Assembly (NCBI RefSeq): GCF_051175385.1
Contig: NZ_CP195106.1
Coordinates: forward strand, 7,254,001 to 7,318,000
Direction: 5' to 3'
DNA: 64,000 bases
From: Tundrisphaera lichenicola
GTDB lineage: Bacteria > Planctomycetota > Planctomycetia > Isosphaerales > Isosphaeraceae
The notes under the pieces are model-generated. The model made no database searches. It saw nothing but the letters and a program-made list of their open reading frames with translations, and was not told the DNA's origin. Position numbers and translations under genes: made by a program. Of this stretch, positions 1 to 11,218 are shown in pieces. Every line of letters starts with the position of its first letter. Within the stretch, counting starts at the first letter, position 1.

Positions 1-962
1 CGGAGCTTGGTCAGCATCGGATAGAGCGTCGTGTAGATCTGACGCTGGGCGGGCGTGGTGGCCGCCCCGAAGCGGAGATTGTAGGCGGCCATGAATCCCA
101 GGAGATCGCCCAGGGTGGCCTCGGGCCGATTCTCGACGCCGGCCAGCAGCACGTTGACGGCGGGCGTCTCCAGCATCGAGGCCAGGCCGTGGGCGGCCTT
201 GAGATACTTGGTCGCCTCGTTCCGCTGACTCGAATTCCGGGGATAGACGGTCTCGACCTTCTTCTGGAGGTCCACCAGCATCGCCTGGAGCTTGTCGATC
301 GTGGCCGGGTCGTGCTTGCCGCCGTCCGCGCCCTGCTTGCGGAGCTCGTCGGCGACGGCCTTGATCTCGACGCGGTCCTTGGCGAACTCGGGCGTCTTCA
401 GGCTCGGGGGCGGGCCGCCGTCCATGAGCTGGTGGACGCTGGTCGAGATGGCCGCCGAGGCGTACGAGAAGGGGATGTTGCGGATCATGTCGCCGCCGAG
501 CTTGACCTTATGGCCATAGTAGACGGACTTGGAGAACCCCCTCGGATCCATCATCTCATCCAGGACGACGTTCAGGGCGTCGCCCCGGCTGATATCGACC
601 GTGGTGGGGTTGTCCCGGAGCCGCGTCCGGATGGCGTTGAAGTCGGCCTGGCTCCGCTTCTCGTCGCGGGCCATCTTGGCGTGCCAGACCTTGGCGCTTT
701 GCACGCGGGAGTCGTAGATGTACTGATTCCACCGCATGGCCGTGTCGGCGTTGATCGAGCGGGCCTGCGACGTGTCCAGATTGTACTGACCGGCGCCCAT
801 GGCGTAGACGCCCGCACCCCGGGCCATGTCTCCCTGCGGGGTCTGACCGCCGCCATATCCGCCGCCCCAGTAGCCCCCGCCGTAGAACTGGGCCCGGGCC
901 GGGGTGCCGGTCAAGGCCAGCCCGACGGCGACCGCGCCGATCCAGCGATAGTTGCAAGTCAC
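1..962 (-). CDS. Secreted protein of unknown function (C-terminus cut by window edge)
   Basis: The gene reads leftwards from a GTG codon at 962 and is still open at base 1, so the C-terminus lies outside the window. The first 25 residues form a signal peptide with a hydrophobic core and an ARA cleavage site before QFYGGGYWGGGYGGG. The mature N-terminus is therefore a Gly/Tyr/Trp-rich segment, followed by a helical region rich in Lys, Asp and Gln (SINADTAMRWNQYIYDSRV and onwards). I recognise no catalytic motif. Similar Gly-rich exported proteins are common in planctomycetes, but their function is unknown. A promoter-like element lies about 140 bases upstream. Coding strand and signal peptide are clear; the function is not. 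Confidence 0.8.
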   Translation of the reverse strand, partial: MTCNYRWIGAVAVGLALTGTPARAQFYGGGYWGGGYGGGQTPQGDMARGAGVYAMGAGQYNLDTSQARSINADTAMRWNQYIYDSRVQSAKVWHAKMARDEKRSQADFNAIRTRLRDNPTTVDISRGDALNVVLDEMMDPRGFSKSVYYGHKVKLGGDMIRNIPFSYASAAISTSVHQLMDGGPPPSLKTPEFAKDRVEIKAVADELRKQGADGGKHDPATIDKLQAMLVDLQKKVETVYPRNSSQRNEATKYLKAAHGLASMLETPAVNVLLAGVENRPEATLGDLLGFMAAYNLRFGAATTPAQRQIYTTLYPMLTKL

Positions 963-1103
963 GGGAATCTCTCCGGTGTCAATTAAGAGGAGCTTGCCCC
1001 CGGCCGACTCCGACGGGGATAGGGCGATACGAGTCGCTGCCCTATGCCCCGGTCGCTGGGCTTCCGGGATTACATCGAGGTGCGGCCTCGCATCCACTAT
1101 TCT

Positions 1104-1132
1104 AGCATAGGAGAATCGCGACGACGCCTCAA
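1104..1132 (-). promoter_or_regulatory. Sigma70-like promoter for the leftward secreted protein
   Basis: On the minus strand TTGAGG (1132-1127) and TATGCT (1109-1104) are separated by exactly 17 bases. The 5' leader to the GTG at 962 would be about 135 bases. The rest of the 963-1353 gap shows no other convincing feature. Confidence 0.4.
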
Positions 1133-1353
1133 ATGAATTTCGGGAAGTCTGGGTGCTCCGGGAAATTCTTGAGGCCGTCCCTCTCTCCGGTCCGCCACCG
1201 GCCGGGTCAGCTCCTCCGGAAAGCCGGGGAGATCCGGGAGTTGCCCGGGCCACGATGGTCTCGACGCGCGGGGACTTCCCGACTAGAGTGCAAGTCCGAG
1301 GGGTCGTCGCCTCGCACCCGCCGTCCGCCGCCCAATGCTCCGGAGAGCCCCCC

Positions 1354-2579
1354 GTGATACGGTCGATCGTCCCGCTCGGCGTCGCGATCCTGCTCGGCCT
1401 GGCCCCGCCCTCGAAAGCCGGGCCTCCCTTCGAGCTGGTCGACGGCGACCGGGTCGTCCTGATCGGCGGGACCTTGATCGAGCGGGACCAGTCGCACGGC
1501 TATCTGGAGACCCGGCTGACTCGCCGCTATCCCGACCGGTCCATCACCTTCCGGAATCTCGGCTGGAGCGGCGACACGGTCGAAGGCCCCTCCCGGGCCC
1601 GCTTCGGGACCACGACCGACGGCTTCCAGCACCTCCGGGATCACGTCCTGGCGCTCAAGCCCACGGTGATCATCCTGGGCTACGGGGCGAACGAGTCCTT
1701 CGAGGGCAAGGCGGGGCTCCCGAAGTTCCTCCAGGACCTCGACCACCTCCTGGCGACCATCGAGCCCTCGAAGGCCCGGCTGGTCTTCCTCGCCCCCAAC
1801 CGCCAGGAAGACCTCGGCCCGCCGCTGCCCGACCCGACCCGGCACAACGCCGACCTGGCCCTCTACCGAGATGCCCTCAAGGCCGTGGCCGAGGAACGAG
1901 GGGCGGCGTTCGTTGATCTGTTCGAGCTGTTGCCCGATGGGGCCAAGGCCACGCCCCCACGGCCCCTGACGACCAACGGGATCCACCTCACCCCCTACGG
2001 GTACTGGAGGATGGCGGCGGCGGTCGAGGAGGCCCTGTTCCCCGGGCCCAAGCCCCCGGCCCCCGACGAGCCCGCAGAGCACCCCCTGTGGTTCTCCCCG
2101 GTGGGCGCCGAACTCGGGCAGATCCCCGGAGGCTACCGGCTCCGGGACCATCGGTTCGCGACCCTCCCGCCGCCGCCCCCGCCCGATGGAGGGCCCGACC
2201 TCCCGCGCGGGGGTTACCTGTTCCGCCTCGGCGACACGGAACAGGGCCGCTATTCCCTGAAGGTGGATGGACGGGCCGTCGCGACGGGGGATCGCGAGGC
2301 CTGGGCGTCCGGGATCGTGGTCCGGCAGGGCCCTGAGTTCGACCAGGTCGAGGCGCTCCGATCGGCGATCAACGCCAAGAACGAACTTTACTTCTATCGG
2401 TGGCGACCGCAGAACGAGACCTACCTCTTCGGCTTCCGGAAGCACGAGCAGGGGCAGAACGCCCGGGAGATCCCCGAGTTCGACCCGCTGGTCGCCGCCC
2501 GGGAGGCCGAGATCGCCCGGCTCCGCGTGCCCGTCCCGCATCTTTATGAGTTGACCCGTGAAGGCGAGGTGGGCCGGTG

Positions 2580-2580
<1 letters not shown>
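1354..2580 (+). CDS. Secreted SGNH/GDSL-family hydrolase
   Basis: This 408-residue protein belongs to the SGNH hydrolase superfamily (esterases and carbohydrate esterases acting on acyl or acetyl groups). The GTG start at 1354 is chosen because it opens a signal peptide (IRSIVPLGVAILLGLA) and follows a GGAGAG ribosome site; the open frame itself extends further upstream. Recognisable blocks are the N-terminal IGGTLIE strand (where GDS would normally sit, so the nucleophile region is atypical), LGWSGDTV (Gly block), LGYGANES (Asn block) and DGIHLTPYGYW carrying the Asp-x-x-His pair near the end of the hydrolase domain. The last 150 residues look like a beta-rich accessory region. The stop codon overlaps the start of the following dehydrogenase gene, so the two are probably co-translated in polymer breakdown. 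Confidence 0.88.
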
Positions 2581-6134
<3,554 letters not shown>

Positions 6135-6153
6135 CCCAAGGGCAAAAGGAATC

Positions 6154-6244
6154 CCCCTCACCCCAACCCTCTCCCGGGGGGGAGAGGGGGCCAAAAAAGT
6201 CCCTCTCCCCCCGGGAGAGTGTGGTCGGAGGCCGGGTGAGGGTG
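6154..6244. repeat. CCCTCACCCC-family GC-rich inverted repeat (copy 1)
   Basis: The outer arms CCCTCACCC and GGGTGAGGG enclose nested CCCTCTCCC/GGGAGAGGG palindromes. The same unit recurs at 10550-10686, 11094-11170, 40037-40078 and 45401-45451, with looser relatives at 21357-21486 and inside the kinase gene near 15.4 kb. Confidence 0.8.
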
Positions 6245-6411
6245 TCCTCCGATCCGCCCGGCGGGCTTGGCCGCGATCCGGCCCCATCGACGGACGAGCG
6301 GCGATCGCCCCCCGCGATGATCGGGGGAGCGTCGCCGCTCGAACCGGCTTCCGGGATGTCCTGCGGGTTGCCCGGGCCCGCTCATACCCAATTGCCTGAA
6401 TGAGTGGCTCT

Positions 6412-6482
6412 TGTAGGGTCCGCTCTGCGGGCCGTATCTCCGGTATCCAATAAAGGATACGGCCCGCAGAGCGGACCCTACA
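6412..6482. repeat. TGTAGGG palindrome P1, perfect 26-bp arms, likely bidirectional terminator
   Basis: A perfect 26-base inverted repeat (6412-6437 and 6457-6482) surrounds a 19-base loop. It begins TGTAGGGTCCGC. It lies between the convergent ends of the dehydrogenase gene and msrA, so its RNA could terminate transcription from both sides. Related palindromes occur at 8304, 49850 and 60371, all between convergent genes. Confidence 0.8.
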
Positions 6483-6510
6483 ATTGTCTATTGATCCGGG
6501 AGATTCGGTA

Positions 6511-7254
6511 TTACTTGGCCTTGGCGGCCGCCTTGGCGTTCAGCTTCATCCGGAGTTCGGCGATCTTGGGGGCGATCACCGTCGCGCAGTACGGGTTCTT
6601 GTTGGCGTTGTTCCGGAAGTAGTTCTGGTGGTACTTCTCGGCGGGGTAGAACTTGGCGAGCGGGACGAGCTGGGTGACGATCGGGTCGCGGTAGAGGCCC
6701 GAGGACGTGACCTTCTCGTAGGACTTCTGGGCGAGCTTCTTCTGCTCCTCGTTGTGGTAGAGGATGATCGAGCGATACTGGGGCCCGACGTCGGGGCCCT
6801 GGCGATCCTGGGTGGTCGGGTCGTGGCAGATCCAGAAGATGTCCAGCAGGTCGTCATAGGAGACGACGTTGGCGTCGTACTGGATGGTGACGACCTCGGC
6901 ATGGCCGGTCAGGCCGGTGCAGACCATCTCGTAGGAGGGCTTGGCGACGTTGCCGCCGGCGTAGCCCGAGACCACTTCCTTCACCCCCTTGACCCGCTCG
7001 AAGAACGCTTCGAGGCACCAGAAGCAGCCGCCGCCGAAGGTCGCGTACTCGATCTTGGGCCCGACCTTCTCGGGCTTCTCGGCGTCGGTCTTGTCCTTGG
7101 GAGTCTCGGCCGGGTCGGCCTTCTTGGCGTCTTCGGTCTTCGGGGTGGCGGGGGCGGGGGCCGGGTCCTTCGAGGGTTCCTGGGCCGGGACGAGGGCCGC
7201 GAGGCCGAAAACGGCCGCGATTCCGAGGGAAGACGCCAGGATACGCAAGGTCAT
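6511..7254 (-). CDS. msrA: Exported peptide-methionine (S)-S-oxide reductase MsrA
   Basis: MsrA reduces methionine-S-sulfoxide in proteins back to methionine. This 247-residue form begins at ATG 7254 with a signal peptide (ILASSLGIAAVFGLAALVPAQ) followed by a Lys/Pro/Glu/Asp-rich linker to about residue 65. The catalytic domain starts with FGGGCFWCLEAFF, where Cys77 is the nucleophile. SGYAGG, GHAEVV, FWICHDPTTQDRQGPDVGPQYRS and the C-terminal YHQNYF motif are all present. Export places it in the periplasm, where it would repair envelope proteins. It is convergent with the dehydrogenase gene and divergent from the phosphatase gene. No msrB is adjacent. The family call is very secure. Confidence 0.96.
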   Translation of the reverse strand: MTLRILASSLGIAAVFGLAALVPAQEPSKDPAPAPATPKTEDAKKADPAETPKDKTDAEKPEKVGPKIEYATFGGGCFWCLEAFFERVKGVKEVVSGYAGGNVAKPSYEMVCTGLTGHAEVVTIQYDANVVSYDDLLDIFWICHDPTTQDRQGPDVGPQYRSIILYHNEEQKKLAQKSYEKVTSSGLYRDPIVTQLVPLAKFYPAEKYHQNYFRNNANKNPYCATVIAPKIAELRMKLNAKAAAKAK

Positions 7255-7475
7255 GGCTGAGGCCCTTCGAGTGTCCGCCCCGGTCAGGCCGGGTCCGGAA
7301 GGATGAAGGCGATCCGGCGGGACACCCCGCCCGATGAGGCCAGATACGACGCCGGGGCCCGACTTGTGCGGTCGGTCGCCCGGCGCGGCATCTCTTTGCC
7401 TTATAGATACCGATGATCCCAAAGTCCAGCGAATCCGACCACCCCGGGCGATTTCCCGCGATCGACCGGCCGGGC

Positions 7476-7503
7476 TTGACCGGCAACCGAGGCTCGATAA
7501 AGT
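7476..7503 (+). promoter_or_regulatory. Sigma70-like promoter upstream of tyrosine phosphatase gene
   Basis: TTGACC (7476-7481) and TAAAGT (7498-7503) are spaced by 16 bases, roughly 45 bases before the preferred TTG start at 7551. Confidence 0.4.
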
Positions 7504-7550
7504 ACGCCCGGACCACTCCGGATGTGACCGACGGGAAAGGAAGCCCGCCC

Positions 7551-8288
7551 TTGTCCTCGAACCCCTCGCCCCCCCGGCCCTCGCGGCTCCGGGCCCGCCT
7601 CCGTCGGTTGAGCATCGCCGCGCTGATGATCGCGAGCCTGACCACCTTCGTCTTCCGCAACTCGTTGTTTCGAGAGAATTTCGGCGTCGTCGACGAGGGT
7701 CGGGTCTACCGGAGTGCCCAGCCGACGGCCGGCCTCCCGGCCCTGGTGGCCTCGAAGGGCCTGGCCACGATCCTCAACCTCCGGGGCGGCTCCGACGCCA
7801 ACCCCTGGTACGCCGACGAGGTCGCCGCGACCCGGAAACTCGGCATCGACTTCTACGACCTGCCGATGATCGCCACCGTCCGTCCGACCCGCAAGCAACT
7901 GCTGACGGTCCTCGACGTCCTGGACCGCTGCAATTATCCGCTCCTGATCCACTGCAAGTCCGGCTCCGACCGGACCGGCCTGGTCAGCGCACTCTACCTG
8001 ATGTCCCGCAAGGGGATGCCTCCCGAGCGGGCCGAGGACGCGTTCTCCCTGTATTATGGACACGTCCCGATCCTCGGGACCCGCCACCTCCACGAGCCCT
8101 TGCACGAATACGCCGACTGGCTGAAGTCGCGGAAGCTGGACCACACCCCCGGACGGTTCCGGAACTGGGTCGCCCACGAATACCGGGCCGCCGACCCGCT
8201 CGTCGAGCTGGTCCCCCTGCCGACCGGCCCACGGCCCCCGAGGGCCTCTCGCCTGACCGGTCGACCGTCCGGCTCGGTCGCTCGCTGA
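7551..8288 (+). CDS. Membrane-anchored dual-specificity/tyrosine phosphatase
   Basis: The active-site loop HCKSGSDRTG (Cys near residue 135) is the cysteine-phosphatase HCx5R signature, followed by the helical core typical of bacterial dual-specificity phosphatases. An N-terminal basic stretch and one hydrophobic segment (LSIAALMIASLTTFVF) anchor the protein, so the catalytic domain probably faces the periplasm. TTG 7551 is preferred because GGAAAGGAAG lies 8 bases upstream; GTG 7524 and the far upstream ATG 7413 are in frame and cannot be excluded. The protein could act on phosphotyrosine or on phosphoinositide-like substrates; the sequence does not distinguish these. A strong hairpin follows the stop codon. 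Confidence 0.85.
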   Translation: MSSNPSPPRPSRLRARLRRLSIAALMIASLTTFVFRNSLFRENFGVVDEGRVYRSAQPTAGLPALVASKGLATILNLRGGSDANPWYADEVAATRKLGIDFYDLPMIATVRPTRKQLLTVLDVLDRCNYPLLIHCKSGSDRTGLVSALYLMSRKGMPPERAEDAFSLYYGHVPILGTRHLHEPLHEYADWLKSRKLDHTPGRFRNWVAHEYRAADPLVELVPLPTGPRPPRASRLTGRPSGSVAR

Positions 8289-8303
8289 CCGATCGGGAAA
8301 GTC

Positions 8304-8335
8304 CCCGCAGGGCAGGGCGAGCCCGGCCCTGCGGG
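8304..8335. terminator. Hairpin between convergent genes, related to the TGTAGGG palindrome family
   Basis: A perfect 10-bp stem (8304-8313 with 8326-8335, cccgcagggc) closes a 12-base loop between the phosphatase stop and the cytochrome gene stop. Its core GCAGGGCAGGGCGAGCCC is nearly the same as the element at 60371-60400. It has no T-tract. Confidence 0.6.
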
Positions 8336-8345
8336 AGGCGTCAGG

Positions 8346-10499
8346 TCAATTGCCCGGCGGCTCGATCTGGGGCCCCTGGAGGATGTAGTTCCAGAGGGCC
8401 TCGATCTGCCGGTCGGCCTTGCCTTCCAGGATCGTGGGCAGGACCGAGTTCTCGCCGTTGAAATAGGTGGGCATCTTGGTCTCGGGCTCGACGCGGATCG
8501 GCGATCGCGCCCAGCGCTCGAAGTAGCCCCGGCGGAGCCGCTCGCGGGTCCTCATGAAGTTGATCCCGGGAGCCTCGAACACCCCGACGGCGGCCACCTT
8601 GCCGATGTTGTGGCAGCTCACGCAGTTCAGGCCGCTGTTCTTGACGAGCTGCTTGGCCACGGGGATGAGCGCGGGGTCCGACGCCGGGTCGGGCGGGCTG
8701 GTGGCCGGGAACCCGTGCTCCAGTGCGAGGCCGACAGCCAGCCCTTCGGCGCGGGCCGGGAAGGCGGGCATCCTCGCCCGGAGGTAGGGCCGGGGCTTGT
8801 AGTCGACCTTCCCCGCGATGAACGAGGCGGCCCACTCGGGCTTGAGCTTCTCGCCGATCCAGGTCAACGACGGCCGGACCTGATCGGCGGGGTAGGGTAG
8901 CCCGTCCGGGTCCTTCTCCTCCTGAGGGGCGTCGATCAGGAGCTTGTCGGTCTCGACCTTCCGCTCGGACCAGAGGTCGTCGTACCCGTCGCGTTTGTGG
9001 CAGGCGATGCAGTTCAGGGCCTTCACCTGACGCTCGGCGAATTCCGGGGCACAGTCGCGACTCAGCGAGTCGAGCCCCGCCTTCGCGATGGCCTGGACCG
9101 CCCGGACCGACTCCTCGGGCAGGCCGAAGTCGGGGGCCTTCCGGCCGGGCTCGCCGGTCGGGGCGAGGCAGCCGGCCGACCACTTCTCGGGCGTGATCGC
9201 GGCGAACGGTGTGGCCTTCAGACCCTCGACTGGCGGGAGGGCGTGGCAGCTCGCGCAGCCGGTCGAGGCGAAGAGGGCCTGGCCCCGGGCGGGATCTCCG
9301 GCGGGCTGGTCGGGCCGGGCGAGATCCTTCATCGGGGGCGAGGTCACATAAGCGGCCAGGTGCGCGGCCTCGTCGGCCGAGAGGTGGAAGTCCGGCATCT
9401 TGATCCAGGCGTAATGCCGGTCGGGCTTCTGGAGGAAGGCGACCAGGGCCTTCGGCTTCCACTTGGCCCCGACGAACCGGAGCGAGATCCGGTCGGCCTG
9501 GGCGTTGGGGGCGTCGACGTCCGGCAAAGAGTGGCAGCCGACGCAGCCAAGGTAGGCGAAAAGTCGCCCGCCCTGCTCGGGATCACCCTGGGGCTCGGGG
9601 TCTCCGACGGGCTCGGTGCCGAGGGTCGACAGGTAGGCGGCGATGTCGCGGCTCGGGCCTTCGGGCTGGTCGTGGAGCATCTTCGGCATGGTGCTGGCGG
9701 GCCGGAATGCCTTCGGGTCCTCGATCCATCGGGCCATCCAGTCGAGCCGGAGCCTGGCCCCGGCGTCGGCCAGGTTGGGGGCGTCGGTGGCGAGTTCGGG
9801 CATGCTCCCCGGGCCTCCGACGGGCGAATCGGGGGCGTGGCACTTCAGGCAACGAAGCCCGGCCAGCAGCGATCGGCCTTCGCGGAGCCGGGTGCCGACG
9901 GTCAGGGCCTGGATCTCGATATCCCGAGCCAGGGCGATCGGCGGGATCGGCTCGCGGGGGAAATCCCCCTCCGACGCCCACGAGAGCCGGACCAGCGCGT
10001 CCCCCTCGGCGGGGCTCTCATAGGTCACGACCAGCTTGTTGGCCCCCTTGCGGAGCCGGGCCGGCTTGCCGGTCGCCTTCGAGAGGTCGTCGCCCGACCC
10101 CTTGAGGGCCACCTTGCCGTTGACCTCGACCTGGATCGTCCCGCGACCTTCGGCCGAGAACTCGAACTCGCTCCGGAACGGGACGGCGAGATCCCCCTCC
10201 CAGACCGCGCGGAACGGCCCGGCCGGCAGGAATGGCGAAGGGGGAGTCCCCGCCGGGACCCCGAGGGCGATGATCCGGGCCGGTCGGGTATCGGTGAGAT
10301 CCCCCCGAGAGAGCGTCAGGGCCAGCCCCGGCGCCTTGCCGGGGTCGAGGCGCGGGCCTCGCTGTGGCTTCTCGTCATCGTCGTCATCGTCGTCGAGAAT
10401 GGGGGCAGCCAGGGGATGGGCCAGGGTCGGAGGGGGAGAGTGGAAGGCCAGGATGAGCAGGGCCGAGAGGCCGAGGATGGCGGCTTGATAACCTCGCAT
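8346..10499 (-). CDS. Pentahaem c-type cytochrome with PA14-like domain
   Basis: This 717-residue exported protein carries five CxxCH haem sites at about residues 217 (CLKCH), 319 (CVGCH), 415 (CASCH), 497 (CIACH) and 626 (CVSCH). Candidate axial methionines lie in MPKM, KMPDF, RMPAF and KMPTY motifs. After the signal peptide comes a run of seven aspartates (36-42), then a PA14-like beta domain (about 85-180) in the style of planctomycete carbohydrate-linked cytochromes. The gene is not next to an obvious oxidase, so the electron partner is unknown; the dehydrogenase 2 kb away is one candidate. ATG 10499 is chosen for its signal peptide; an ATG at 10532 is also in frame. Upstream sequence consists of dispersed repeats. 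Confidence 0.9.
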   Translation of the reverse strand: MRGYQAAILGLSALLILAFHSPPPTLAHPLAAPILDDDDDDDEKPQRGPRLDPGKAPGLALTLSRGDLTDTRPARIIALGVPAGTPPSPFLPAGPFRAVWEGDLAVPFRSEFEFSAEGRGTIQVEVNGKVALKGSGDDLSKATGKPARLRKGANKLVVTYESPAEGDALVRLSWASEGDFPREPIPPIALARDIEIQALTVGTRLREGRSLLAGLRCLKCHAPDSPVGGPGSMPELATDAPNLADAGARLRLDWMARWIEDPKAFRPASTMPKMLHDQPEGPSRDIAAYLSTLGTEPVGDPEPQGDPEQGGRLFAYLGCVGCHSLPDVDAPNAQADRISLRFVGAKWKPKALVAFLQKPDRHYAWIKMPDFHLSADEAAHLAAYVTSPPMKDLARPDQPAGDPARGQALFASTGCASCHALPPVEGLKATPFAAITPEKWSAGCLAPTGEPGRKAPDFGLPEESVRAVQAIAKAGLDSLSRDCAPEFAERQVKALNCIACHKRDGYDDLWSERKVETDKLLIDAPQEEKDPDGLPYPADQVRPSLTWIGEKLKPEWAASFIAGKVDYKPRPYLRARMPAFPARAEGLAVGLALEHGFPATSPPDPASDPALIPVAKQLVKNSGLNCVSCHNIGKVAAVGVFEAPGINFMRTRERLRRGYFERWARSPIRVEPETKMPTYFNGENSVLPTILEGKADRQIEALWNYILQGPQIEPPGN

Positions 10500-10549
10500 G
10501 GGAAAAAGGCGACTCCATATAGACAAAAACATGATGTACTGAAAACCAT

Positions 10550-10686
10550 TCCCCCCTCTCCCCCTGGGAGAGGGGCCGGGGGTGAGGGGCATCGACCTAC
10601 GAGTGGCTTGAATCCGGAGATCTTTCGGCCTGTCACCGGCCAATCGGGGGACCCTCACCCCGGCCCTCTCCCGGAGGAAGACGGAG
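10550..10686. repeat. CCCTCACCCC-family repeat pair (copy 2), downstream of the DUF559 gene
   Basis: An inverted-orientation unit (10550-10589, ending GGGGGTGAGGGGC) and a forward unit (10653-10678, CCCTCACCCCGGCCCTCTCC) face each other across about 60 bases. The forward unit has the same sense as the copy on the other side of the DUF559 gene. Confidence 0.75.
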
Positions 10687-10710
10687 GGACAAAGAAAAGG
10701 GAAGCGGGCG

Positions 10711-11076
10711 TCACTCGTTCTTCGGTGGGCATCGCGACCGGCATGCTTGAAAGATGCATTCCATCATTTCATCCAAGTTCGCCGGGATGTCATTGTTGAA
10801 AAATCGCAAGACCTTCAATCCATGACTCTCCAGCCAATCTTGTCGTCGCCGATCCTGCTCCTCGCGGCCGAAATGGCTCTCGCCATCCAGTTCGATCACC
10901 AGACGAGCCGCGTGGCAGTAGAAATCGGCGATGAATGGCCCGAGGAGATGCTGGCGTCGGAACTTGTACCCGACGAATCGGCGATTCCTCAACTCGTGCC
11001 AGAGGCGGGATTCGGCGGTGGTCTGGTCCTTTCGGAGCTGACGGGCCCGGTGAATCGGTGTTGGGTCGTCGCTCAT
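10711..11076 (-). CDS. DUF559 (Vsr-like endonuclease fold) protein
   Basis: This 121-residue protein matches the DUF559 family, which has the fold of very-short-patch-repair (PD-(D/E)XK-type) endonucleases. The conserved core runs KFRRQHLLGPFIADFYC, then LVIELDGESHF, with Asp51, Glu62, Asp64 and His68 as candidate metal-binding or catalytic residues. It ends with VLRFFNNDIPANLDEMM, the usual family C-terminus. ATG 11076 is preferred; the open frame continues upstream into repeat DNA. Nuclease activity is inferred from the fold, and DUF559 proteins have no established role. The gene is tightly bracketed by two same-sense copies of a palindromic repeat, 25-60 bases from each end, so the two may form one unit. 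Confidence 0.88.
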   Translation of the reverse strand: MSDDPTPIHRARQLRKDQTTAESRLWHELRNRRFVGYKFRRQHLLGPFIADFYCHAARLVIELDGESHFGREEQDRRRQDWLESHGLKVLRFFNNDIPANLDEMMECIFQACRSRCPPKNE

Positions 11077-11093
11077 AAGATCACGCCTATCGC

Positions 11094-11170
11094 CCTCACC
11101 CCAGCCCTCTCCCAAGGGGAGAGGGACCAGAAAGAAGACTCCCTCTCCCCAACTCTCTCCCAGAGGGAGC
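11094..11170. repeat. CCCTCACCCC-family repeat (copy 3), upstream of the DUF559 gene
   Basis: CCCTCACCCCAGCCCTCTCC is followed by GGGGAGAGGG and a second CCCTCTCCCC/GAGGGAGCGGG pair. It ends about 50 bases before the stop of the next minus-strand gene. Confidence 0.75.
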
Positions 11171-11218
11171 GGGAACCAAGGAGGAGCCCCCGACCGTCGG
11201 GGGCTCCTCCGCGTCCGA

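Noticed and set aside
963..1353. Upstream extension of the SGNH hydrolase from 1153
   Set aside because: The extra 67 residues lie before the signal peptide, which must be N-terminal, so GTG 1354 was used.
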